Shown piece after piece: positions 57,610 through 64,000 of a DNA stretch of 64,000 bases. A program made the position numbers and the translations under genes. This DNA comes from JAHBVY01 sp964415255 (lineage in GTDB: Bacteria; Myxococcota_A; Polyangia; Polyangiales; Polyangiaceae), in assembly GCA_964415255.1 (NCBI GenBank), contig CAYQAC010000002.1:39115-103114 (forward strand), written 5' to 3'. Position 1 is the first letter of the stretch. Every line of letters starts with the position of its first letter. The notes below the pieces were generated by a model. That model saw only the letters and a list, made by a program, of their open reading frames with translations, searched no databases and was not told the origin of the DNA.

Positions 57610-59283
57610 CTACAGCTTCAGCGCGCGGTACTTGATGCGCCGCGGCTGATCGGCGTCTTCACCCAGGCGGCGCCGGCGGTCCTCTTCGTAGGCTTGGAAG
57701 TTACCCTCGAACCACACCACCTGACTGTCCCCCTCGAACGCGAGGATGTGCGTGGCGATGCGATCGAGGAACCAGCGATCGTGGCTGGTCACCACGACGC
57801 AGCCCGGGAACTCCAGCAGCGCCTGCTCCAAAGACTGCAGCGTCTCCACGTCTAGGTCGTTGGTGGGCTCATCGAGTAAGAGCAAGTTACCGCCCTGCTT
57901 CAGGAGCCGCGCCAAGTGCACGCGGTTACGCTCACCGCCGGACAGCTTGCTCACCGGCTTCTGCTGATCGCTCCCGCGGAAGCCGAACCAAGAGCAGTAA
58001 GCGCGCGCCTTCACCTCACGGCGCCCGAGCTCCACCACCTCGCTGCCGCCACTGATGACGTCGAACACCGTCTGCTCCACGCCCAGATCCTCACGGCTCT
58101 GATCCACATAGGAGATCTGCACCGTCTCCCCCACGCGCAGGCTGCCACCGTCTGGCTGCTGCTCGCCGACCAGCATGCGAAACAGGGTGGTCTTGCCGGC
58201 GCCGTTCGGGCCAATCACGCCCACGATGCCGCTCCGTGGCAAGCGGAAGCTGAGCCCATCGAGCAGCACCCGCTCGCCGAAGGCCTTCCGCAAACCGTCA
58301 GCCTCGATCACCTCATCGCCGAGCCGGGGCCCCGGCGGGATCGTGATCTCGCCGCCCTCCACGCCCTTCGACGACGCCTGGCTCACCAGCTCGTCGTAGG
58401 CCGCGAGGCGCGCCTTGCTCTTCGCTTGCCGCGCCTTGGGCGACGCGCGCACCCACTCGAGCTCTTGCTTCAGCTTGCGTTGCCGCGCGCTCTCCTGCTT
58501 CTCCTCCTGACTGAGGCGCGTCGTCTTCGCCTCGAGCCAGGCAGAGTAGTTCCCCTTGAAGGGGTAACCGCGCCCACGGTCGAGCTCCAAAATCCACCCG
58601 GCGACGTTATCGAGGAAGTAGCGATCGTGCGTCACCGCCACCACGGTGCCCGGGTACTCATGCAGGAAGCGCTCAAGCCAGGCGACGCTCTCAGCGTCCA
58701 AGTGGTTGGTCGGCTCATCGAGCAGCAGCATGTCTGGGCGCCCGAGCAAGATGCGGCACAGCGCGACGCGACGCTTCTCGCCGCCGGAGAGCTGCTTGAT
58801 CTCAGCCTCCGGTGGGGGCAGCCTGAGCGCCTCCATCGCTATTTCCACGTTGGTATCCAGGTTCCAGGCGTCCGCTGCGTCGATCTGATCTTGTAATTTT
58901 CCCTGACGCTCGAGCAGCGCCGTCATCTCGTCGTCGCTCATCGGCTCGCCGAGCTTAGTGCTCACCGCCTCGAACTCGTCGAGCAGGGCGCGCGTCTCCG
59001 CCACGGCCTCGCGCACGGCCTCCTCCACCGTGGTCGCCGCGCCCAAGTCGGGCTCCTGCGCGAAGTAGCCGATGCGCGTGCCAGGGTAAGGCTTCGCCTC
59101 CCCGATGAAATCCTGATCCACCCCGGCCATGATCTTCAGCAGCGAGCTCTTGCCGGAGCCGTTGATGCCGAGCACGCCGATTTTTGCGCCCGGATAAAAC
59201 GCCAGGGTGATGTTCTCCAGCACCCGCTTGTCCGGCGGGTGCACCCGCGTCACCTCTTGCATCGTGAAAATGAACTCAGGCAT
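57610..59283 (-). CDS. ettA: Energy-dependent translational throttle EttA (ABC-F)
   Basis: A 557-residue ABC-F ATPase, close to the 555 residues of E. coli EttA, which binds the ribosomal E site and controls the first peptide bond according to ATP level. Domain order: ABC1 with Walker A GINGSGKSSLLK, signature LSGGEKRRVAL and Walker B DMLLLDEPTNHLD; then the arm and linker (charged helix around 250-320, QEEKQESARQRKLKQELEW); ABC2 with GPNGAGKTTLFR, LSGGERNRVHL and LLLLDEPTNDLD. The start at 59283 gives the family N-terminus MPEFIFTMQEVTRVHPP. Single gene, cytoplasmic. Confidence 0.94.
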   Translation of the reverse strand: MPEFIFTMQEVTRVHPPDKRVLENITLAFYPGAKIGVLGINGSGKSSLLKIMAGVDQDFIGEAKPYPGTRIGYFAQEPDLGAATTVEEAVREAVAETRALLDEFEAVSTKLGEPMSDDEMTALLERQGKLQDQIDAADAWNLDTNVEIAMEALRLPPPEAEIKQLSGGEKRRVALCRILLGRPDMLLLDEPTNHLDAESVAWLERFLHEYPGTVVAVTHDRYFLDNVAGWILELDRGRGYPFKGNYSAWLEAKTTRLSQEEKQESARQRKLKQELEWVRASPKARQAKSKARLAAYDELVSQASSKGVEGGEITIPPGPRLGDEVIEADGLRKAFGERVLLDGLSFRLPRSGIVGVIGPNGAGKTTLFRMLVGEQQPDGGSLRVGETVQISYVDQSREDLGVEQTVFDVISGGSEVVELGRREVKARAYCSWFGFRGSDQQKPVSKLSGGERNRVHLARLLKQGGNLLLLDEPTNDLDVETLQSLEQALLEFPGCVVVTSHDRWFLDRIATHILAFEGDSQVVWFEGNFQAYEEDRRRRLGEDADQPRRIKYRALKL

Positions 59284-59343
59284 GGCGGCGTTCTCACCCA
59301 CCGCCGCCGCCAAGTAAACACCCCACGCTACAAGCCCCCTTGA

Positions 59344-59392
59344 GCCCCCAAAACCACGCCTCAGCGGCTGGTTTTTGAGGGGGTTGGGTCAC
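59344..59392 (+). repeat. T-run/G-run element folded as a hairpin, copy 16
   Basis: GCCCCCAAAACC on the left pairs with GGTTTTTGAGGGGG on the right, with ACGCCTCAGCGGCT between; GTTGGGTCACC follows. It lies between the divergent ettA and toxin-antitoxin genes. Confidence 0.5.
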
Positions 59393-59450
59393 CAGGCTGC
59401 GCGCCGGGGCCCCGCGCCAGAGCGCCAGAGCACCGCGCCTTGCCGCCTCC

Positions 59451-59482
59451 GAATCCGGAGCGTATATTCTATGAATCTGGAG
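59451..59482 (+). promoter_or_regulatory. Direct-repeat operator of the toxin-antitoxin operon
   Basis: GAATCCGGAG (59451) and GAATCTGGAG (59473) are direct repeats 22 bases apart, about two helical turns, and bracket a TATATT stretch (59463-59468) that looks like a -10 box. This is a typical arrangement for autorepression by a Xre-type antitoxin, which is encoded 20 bases further on. Confidence 0.5.
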
Positions 59483-59502
59483 TCGCTAAGAACGGAGAGC
59501 CC

Positions 59503-59955
59503 ATGAGCGCCTCGCCCAAAAGGAAGCCGCAGCGCTACCCCACGAGCAGCGCCCTGCCGCAGCCCTTCGTCGACTTGAGCTCGCGCGCGGAGCGCGAGCG
59601 GCTCTCTGGCCCCGCCTTGCGCGCCTTTTTCAACCTCGTCAGCCGTTGGGAGCTGCGTGAAGCAGACGCGCGTGAGCTGCTCGGCGGCGTCTCCAGCAGC
59701 ACGTACTACGAGTGGAAGAGGAAGCCAGAGCGCACGCTGGAGGTCGATCGCATCACGCGCATCTCTTACCTGGTGGGGATCTACAAGGCGCTGCACATCC
59801 TCTACGGTGACAAGCTGGCAGATGAGTGGGTGAAGCTGCCCAACCAGAACGCGCTGTTCGGCGGGCGCACACCGCTTGAGGCCATGTGCTCTGGGGGGCT
59901 GCTCGCCATGCAGGTCGTGCGGCAGCTGCTGGACGCCCGGCGAGGCGCCGCGTGA
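59503..59955 (+). CDS. Xre/MbcA/ParS-type antitoxin
   Basis: A 150-residue antitoxin of the Xre family with a C-terminal MbcA/ParS toxin-binding domain. A helix-turn-helix-like part (about 50-100, ELREADARELLGGVSSSTYYEWKRKPERTL) precedes the toxin-binding part (about 105-145, LHILYGDKLADEWVKLPN; FGGRTPLEAMCSGG). The ATG at 59503 has CGGAGAG as ribosome-binding site. It overlaps the RES toxin gene (GTGA). Antitoxins of this type autorepress their operon and inhibit the NAD-degrading RES toxin. Confidence is high because of partner and domain order. Confidence 0.9.
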   Translation: MSASPKRKPQRYPTSSALPQPFVDLSSRAERERLSGPALRAFFNLVSRWELREADARELLGGVSSSTYYEWKRKPERTLEVDRITRISYLVGIYKALHILYGDKLADEWVKLPNQNALFGGRTPLEAMCSGGLLAMQVVRQLLDARRGAA

Positions 59956-60662
59956 GCCGCGCGCTGCCGCGCACCACCCTGGTGCGCCGCTTCGACACCG
60001 TACGCTTGATTCCGTCACGGTTCGCGCCACGTGAGGACTCGGTGCTCGCTGGCATCGCCGACAACGACGCGCACCTCGCGGAACTGTTCGAGCTCGAGGG
60101 CGCCACGAATGAGCGCCTGCGCGCCGAGCGAGGGCTGCTGCCAGGCATCGGGGTGGATGAGCTAGTGTTCGGGGTGCCGAATTACCGTGTGGTGAACGCC
60201 GCCTTCGTGCACGCGCGGCCTGAGGGCAGCCGCTTCAATGGGCCAAAGCGCGGCGCCTGGTACGCTGCCTTCGAGGTGGAGACGGCGCTGGCGGAGGTCA
60301 CGTTCCACAAGACGGTGGAGTACGAGGAGATCGGCCGCTTCAATGACAGCATCACTTACGAAGCCTTCCTCGCCGACTTCTCCTATGAGTTCCACGATCT
60401 GCGCGAAGACGCGCGCTTCACGCGCTGCCTCGCGAAGGCGAGCTACGTGGCCTCGCAGCGGCTCGCCGCGCGGCTGCTCGAGCTAGGTTCAATGGGCGTG
60501 GTGTACCCCAGCGTGCGGCGCCCTCATGGCACGAACCTCGCCTGCTTTCGCCCCGCCGCCGTGAGCCACGTGCGGCGCGGCGAGGCGTGGCGGCTCACGT
60601 GGTCTGGCTCACCGGAGCCCAGCATCACGCGCGATCGTCCGAAGCGCTCCAAGCGGCGCTGA
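59952..60662 (+). CDS. RES-domain toxin
   Basis: A 236-residue RES-family toxin, whose characterised relatives (such as MbcT) break down NAD+ to halt growth. RES-type residues are visible: Arg in GSRFNGPKRGAWYAA, Glu in FEVETALAEV and Ser in VVYPSVRRPHG. The GTG start at 59952 overlaps the antitoxin stop as GTGA, giving coupled translation so that antitoxin is made first. The N-terminal 60 residues are less conserved. Typical type II toxin-antitoxin pair. A short reading frame immediately downstream is not credible. Confidence 0.9.
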   Translation: MSRALPRTTLVRRFDTVRLIPSRFAPREDSVLAGIADNDAHLAELFELEGATNERLRAERGLLPGIGVDELVFGVPNYRVVNAAFVHARPEGSRFNGPKRGAWYAAFEVETALAEVTFHKTVEYEEIGRFNDSITYEAFLADFSYEFHDLREDARFTRCLAKASYVASQRLAARLLELGSMGVVYPSVRRPHGTNLACFRPAAVSHVRRGEAWRLTWSGSPEPSITRDRPKRSKRR

Positions 60663-60808
60663 GGTTCCGCTCCCCTGCCGATATGTTGAACCTCGATGTT
60701 GCGCTAGTTGCTGATTCGAGGCGGCACGCGGCTGAGGTGCAGCTCAATTGTCTCATAGAAATTAAACGCCACGCGCGCTGAGGCGGAGCCGCGGCGTTAC
60801 GCCGACGC

Positions 60809-61579
60809 TCAGTCCTTCACCAGGCCGCCGTCCACTACCAGATTCTGACCGGTGACCGCGCGGGACCACGGCGAGGCGAAGAAGAGCGCCGCGTCCGCGA
60901 ACTCCGCTGGGGTGGTGACGCTGCGGAGCGGGGTGCTGGCGGCGATCATCTCGAACACGGCCTCCGGGGTCGCTGCGCTGGCGTCCGTCGTACGGAGCAG
61001 CCCGCCGGAGACCATGTTCACGGTGACGCCGAGGGGGCCTAAGTCTGCCGCCAGGGTGCGCGTGAGCGAGAGCAGCGCCGCCTTCGCCGCGGTGTAGTCG
61101 TGGTAAGGCACCACCGGGTTCTGGAACAGGTTGGTGCCAATGTTGATGACGCGGCCAAAGCCCAGCTCGCGCATGCCTGGCAGCGCGGTTTGCGTGGTGT
61201 GGAGCGCGCCGCGCACGCTGCCCTCCAGCTGCGCCAACAGCTCTGACCACTCGATCGACTCAGCCGCCGAGCGCGCGTCGCCGTTGAAGGAGAAGCGCTG
61301 GAGGGCGTTGTTCACGACGGTGGTCACCGCGCCGCCGAAATGCCCGCGCGCCGCCTTGAACAGCGCCTCCACTGCGGCGCGGTCGGTGACGTCCGCCTGA
61401 ACTGCGAACGCGCGCTCTGCGCCAAGCTCGCGCGCGAGCGCCTCCGCCGCCTCTTGGCTCGCCCGGTAGTTGACCACGACGCGCGCCCCCTCCCGCGCGA
61501 ACGCGCGCGCGAGCGCGCTCCCTAGACCTCGCCCCGCGCCCGTCACCAACACGATCTGCTTCGATAGTTCCATGCTCAT
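60809..61579 (-). CDS. SDR-family (FabG-like) oxidoreductase
   Basis: A 256-residue classical short-chain dehydrogenase/reductase using NAD(P)H. TGAGRGLG is the cofactor loop, VNNA follows, and the active-site Tyr and Lys are in YTAAK. The usual catalytic Ser position reads INIGTN, so a Thr may replace it. The sequence resembles 3-oxoacyl-ACP reductase relatives of unknown substrate (often annotated FabG-like). Single gene, minus strand; start is either of two closely spaced Met (61579 or 61573). No polyketide or fatty acid genes nearby. Confidence 0.87.
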   Translation of the reverse strand: MSMELSKQIVLVTGAGRGLGSALARAFAREGARVVVNYRASQEAAEALARELGAERAFAVQADVTDRAAVEALFKAARGHFGGAVTTVVNNALQRFSFNGDARSAAESIEWSELLAQLEGSVRGALHTTQTALPGMRELGFGRVINIGTNLFQNPVVPYHDYTAAKAALLSLTRTLAADLGPLGVTVNMVSGGLLRTTDASAATPEAVFEMIAASTPLRSVTTPAEFADAALFFASPWSRAVTGQNLVVDGGLVKD

Positions 61580-61739
61580 GCGCTCCTTCGGCCGCGCGCC
61601 CTACCCTCAAGCACCGCGGAGCCGAACCATGCCGAGCGCTCGCCCGCTGAGCAAGGCCCCTCACCCCGCCGCGCGACCACCGCCGTGCTGCGCGTTGGGT
61701 GCATTCTGAGCCCGCGTGAGGCCCTCACGGCGCGCTAGC

Positions 61740-63524
61740 TCAGAAGCTCACGCGCCGCACGCCAGCGCCGAACACAGGGCCAAAGCTGCTCAAGGCGCCC
61801 TGCGATGAGGAGTCAATGCTCAGGCTGTCAAAGCCCGCGTAAAGCCCTGGCACGAAGCCGAACAGCCGCGCGAGCTCCAAGTCCACGTAGCCCCTCACGT
61901 GCGCCTCCAGCGTGACCGCGCTCTCGGAGCTCTCGGAGCTCTGCACGCTGCCGCCGCTCACCAAGGTGGCTTGAGACTGGCGCGCCATCTCGTAGCGCAC
62001 CACGTCGGCGCGCACGCGCATGGCCAGCACCTGAGGCCAGAGCGCCCACTGGGCGCGCAGGCGCGCCTCCAAGATCAGCGCGGTGTTGGTGTCGTCAGAG
62101 AAGGTGATCGTGGTGGTGCTCTGGGTCTGAAGCGGCGAGTAGTCCTCGTACTGAAAGCCAGCGCCGAGCCACAGGCCGCCCGCAAAATGGGGGCTCGGCT
62201 GCGACCGCACACCGAAGAGCCCCAGGCCGCGCCCCATGTAAGACGTCTCGTCGAACAGCAGCGACTCCCCCGGCACCGCGCTGATCCGCGTGGAGTCAAA
62301 GAAGGCCACCTTCCCCTCACCGCGGAGCTCAAAGCTCAGCGCCTCCTGGCCCAGGTTCAGCCACCCCTCGAGCTGCAGCTCACGCTGGCTGATCTGGATG
62401 ATGCGCCGATCCTTAGAGAGGTCGTACTCGTACACCGCGCCCCGCAAATCCACGCCAAAGTCCGACGTCTGGTAGCCGAGCAGCAGATCACCGGCGAAGG
62501 CGTAGCCACGATCCGAGAGGCTCACCGTGCCGATGTTAATATCCGCGAGGATATTCTCCGCCCAGGGGCCCACCGGCAACAGCGCGCGCATGAGGGCGCG
62601 CTTCGCGGCGGCCTCGTCCTGCGCCAAGGCGACCGCCGCGGCGATGTCCAGCGCGTCCGTCACCGCGCTCGGCGCCGCGCCGCCGAGCCCCGCCAGCCAC
62701 TCGCTGAGCTCCCGCGCACCAGCGCGGAGATCGCCGCGCGACAGGCGCTCGGTCGCGGCCAAGAACCGTGAAAGCTCTGGCGGCTGCCCCGTGACCAGCT
62801 CAGCGCTGAGCAGCGCTAAGGTCACGTAGCCGTCGAGCGTGCGCTCGGCTTCCAGCCGCTTCGCGCGCTCAACAGCTTGCCTGACTAGAGCCGCTGGAGG
62901 AGCCTTCACCCCGATGCGCTTGAGCTCCGCTTGCAGCGCCGCCACCTGCTCATCGATCGGCGCGTCGCCATCCACCTCCACCAACGCCGTGAAAAGCTGG
63001 CTGATCTCCGCGACGCCCTGAGGCGCAGCGCGAGACGCGCCCACCGCGCAGGCGTTCGCCACGAAGGCCCCCGTGGGCTGAGGCTCAGTCCCGACGCGCT
63101 TCGCGAACCAACCGAGGTCCGCCTGCGTCAGCCACGCGTCGACGCTCGCCGACGCCAGCGCCACCTCGAGCGAGCGCCCCGCCTGAGCCGATTGTAAGCT
63201 ACTCTGACCGGGCAAGCGCAGCACGTCGAGCGCCACGCGGCGCCGCAGCTCGTCCATGTCGCTCGACAGCTCGCAGGTCGCCCCCGCCCAGCGCCGCAGC
63301 TCATCATCGCAAATCGCGCCGACCAGCTCCTGGATGATCGAGCCGCCGAGCAAACCCGCGTCGAGCTCAGCGCCGCCCATGCCGCGCGTGAGCGCCACCA
63401 CCGGTGCGCTCTTCAGCACCGCGCTGTCACACGCGGGCTCCGCCGCGCTCGCCGACGCACCCCAGGCAACGCTCCCCAAAACGACCGGCGCGAGGAGCCG
63501 CGCGCTGTACCTACGACTGACCAT
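61740..63524 (-). CDS. Secreted protein with barrel-like C-terminal half
   Basis: A 594-residue exported protein. The signal is MVSRRYSARLLAPVVLGSVAWGASASAAEP. The N-terminal part (about 30-310) is helical and contains paired Cys (ICDDELRRWAGATCELSSDM), then the C-terminal half (about 320-594) is strand-rich with aromatic residues (GYAFAGDLLLGYQTSDFGVDL, QPSPHFAGGLWLGAGFQYEDY) and ends in FGAGVRRVSF, like an outer-membrane barrel. I cannot name the family. It is divergent from the partial gene at the window end. Confidence 0.7.
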   Translation of the reverse strand: MVSRRYSARLLAPVVLGSVAWGASASAAEPACDSAVLKSAPVVALTRGMGGAELDAGLLGGSIIQELVGAICDDELRRWAGATCELSSDMDELRRRVALDVLRLPGQSSLQSAQAGRSLEVALASASVDAWLTQADLGWFAKRVGTEPQPTGAFVANACAVGASRAAPQGVAEISQLFTALVEVDGDAPIDEQVAALQAELKRIGVKAPPAALVRQAVERAKRLEAERTLDGYVTLALLSAELVTGQPPELSRFLAATERLSRGDLRAGARELSEWLAGLGGAAPSAVTDALDIAAAVALAQDEAAAKRALMRALLPVGPWAENILADINIGTVSLSDRGYAFAGDLLLGYQTSDFGVDLRGAVYEYDLSKDRRIIQISQRELQLEGWLNLGQEALSFELRGEGKVAFFDSTRISAVPGESLLFDETSYMGRGLGLFGVRSQPSPHFAGGLWLGAGFQYEDYSPLQTQSTTTITFSDDTNTALILEARLRAQWALWPQVLAMRVRADVVRYEMARQSQATLVSGGSVQSSESSESAVTLEAHVRGYVDLELARLFGFVPGLYAGFDSLSIDSSSQGALSSFGPVFGAGVRRVSF

Positions 63525-63908
63525 GGCGGGACCTCATCGCGCCCGCCGCAGCTACACCAGTAAAATCAGCTGCCCAACCCCCAACCCGCAGGCGCCAGCC
63601 CACCACAACGTACCCGCACGGATCGGTAGTAGATCTCCTCGGATTTTTGGGGGGTTAGGACCGCCCAGCGGCGCCCGCCCGCGCCGTCAACTGCCCGCCG
63701 CCGCTTGACGTACAGCCACCCCACCGCTAAACTTTCAACTGTTTTTGAAACTATCAATACTTCCGAAAGCAGCTATAAAACCAGCGCTTTCGGCCCTCAG
63801 GCCTGGGCGCTGACGGCGCCAACCGCTCAACCACCCCGCGCGCGCCACCACCTCCCACCCGTCGCCTCCTACCCCAGCCCCTCCCCCGCTCGGCGCCCTC
63901 GGTGAACC
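63525..63908. promoter_or_regulatory. 384-bp divergent region with repeats and a hairpin leader
   Basis: Between the secreted protein and the probable DAHP synthase gene. It contains oppositely oriented G-run elements (CCCAACCCCCAACCC at 63577-63591 and TTTTTGGGGGGTTAGG at 63644-63659), an AT-rich block from 63728 to 63783 that probably holds promoters, and the hairpin CCGAAAGC (63763-63770) / GCTTTCGG (63785-63792). The 110 bases after that are CCC-rich leader sequence up to the ATG at 63909. No leader peptide is obvious. Confidence 0.45.
63571..63670. repeat. Inverted pair of T-run/G-run elements, copy 17
   Basis: The left arm is C-rich (CCCAACCCCCAACCCG), the right arm is G-rich with a T-run (GATTTTTGGGGGGTTAGGACC). 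They are about 60 bases apart, so if paired they would make a loose hairpin. Confidence 0.4.
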
Positions 63909-64000
63909 ATGATCGTCCGCTTGAAGCCTGGCTCCGACCCCGACGTGGTGCAGCGCGAGCTGGCGGAGCGGGGGCTGTGGGTGCGGCGGTTCGAGGGCAG
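63909..64000 (+). CDS. Probable DAHP synthase (type I-beta), 5-prime part only
   Basis: Only the first 30 codons are in the window (MIVRLKPGSDPDVVQRELAE, then RGLWVRRFEG). The opening resembles the ferredoxin-like N-terminal regulatory domain of Thermotoga/Bacillus-type 3-deoxy-D-arabino-heptulosonate 7-phosphate synthases (MIVVMKPG...), which starts the shikimate pathway. The assignment rests on this short stretch and should be treated as likely rather than sure. Confidence 0.55.
   Translation, partial: MIVRLKPGSDPDVVQRELAERGLWVRRFEG

Noticed and set aside
57916..58896. 326-residue frame opposite ettA
   Set aside because: Shadow of a gene with both ABC motifs intact.
60683..60781. 32-codon frame (MLNLDVALVADSRR...) after the RES toxin
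   Set aside because: No ribosome-binding site and no recognised product; its lower GC than its surroundings is noted, but length alone does not support a gene.
61899..62771. 290-residue frame opposite the secreted barrel-like gene
   Set aside because: His/Arg/Ala-rich shadow without motif.

Overview
The window is GC-rich (roughly 70% by eye) and chromosomal in character, and looks like a piece of a myxobacterium-type genome (Myxococcota, probably Polyangia). The evidence is the mix of gene families: two Ser/Thr protein kinases, an AgmX/PglI-type TonB-like protein, a receiver-DUF4388 protein, a TPR protein followed by a lipoprotein with the CANLLGIED start, many large lipoproteins with Gly/Ser- or Asp/Ala/Pro-rich linkers, hybrid sensor kinases outside operons, and fairly long intergenic gaps. 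No tRNA, rRNA, prophage, CRISPR array or complete transposase was seen. The assignment is by family composition only.

Layout. 1-3.4 kb: a small lipoprotein, an amidase, bacterioferritin and, divergently, its partner ferredoxin bfd behind a recognisable Fur box. 3.4-9.2 kb: a PhoD-like phosphatase, a trypsin/PDZ protease without a signal peptide, and divergently a histone-deacetylase-fold protein with a large C-terminal extension. 9.2-14.1 kb: a tightly overlapping four-gene minus-strand operon (DUF1592/1588 protein, DUF1552 protein, lipoprotein, predicted barrel) with a clear -35/-10 box. 14.1-23.1 kb: a serine-hydrolase lipoprotein, two hybrid histidine kinases, a large Hsp70-family protein and a HAD phosphatase. 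23.2-27.2 kb: cysS, interrupted by one in-frame TAG, and a GAF-GGDEF cyclase. 27.4-38.8 kb: envelope proteins (barrel, lipoproteins, AgmX-like protein, Cys-rich lipase-like lipoprotein) and a membrane Ser/Thr kinase. 39-45.4 kb: a metallophosphatase/cNMP-binding pair, a propeller lipoprotein, parvulin, a Ycf46-like AAA protein and polyphosphate:AMP phosphotransferase. 45.5-54.1 kb: TPR and lipoprotein pair, GNAT, an adenylate-forming-enzyme relative, a second kinase, receiver-DUF4388, TPR and DUF218 proteins. 54.1-57.5 kb: two paralogous Cys-rich lipoproteins, a decayed third copy and several unrecognised genes. 57.6-64 kb: EttA, a Xre/RES toxin-antitoxin pair, an SDR, a secreted barrel-like protein and the start of a probable DAHP synthase.

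Two repeat families stand out and I do not recognise either. (1) A bipartite structured element of about 159 bp: a 115-bp unit with CTAGAGCG inverted termini enclosing a long hairpin, a short spacer, then a 32-bp palindrome. Two full copies (38927-39084 and 51164-51322), one partial copy (20467-20575) and several remnants occur. The hairpin stems differ in sequence but keep their pairing, and several copies provide the TAG stop codon of the neighbouring gene. (2) About 17 intergenic copies of a short T-run/G-run/CACCGCGC element. One further copy lies in frame inside a coding sequence, as the linker between the two domains of the polyphosphate:AMP phosphotransferase. These elements and the amber codon in cysS are the observations most worth following up.
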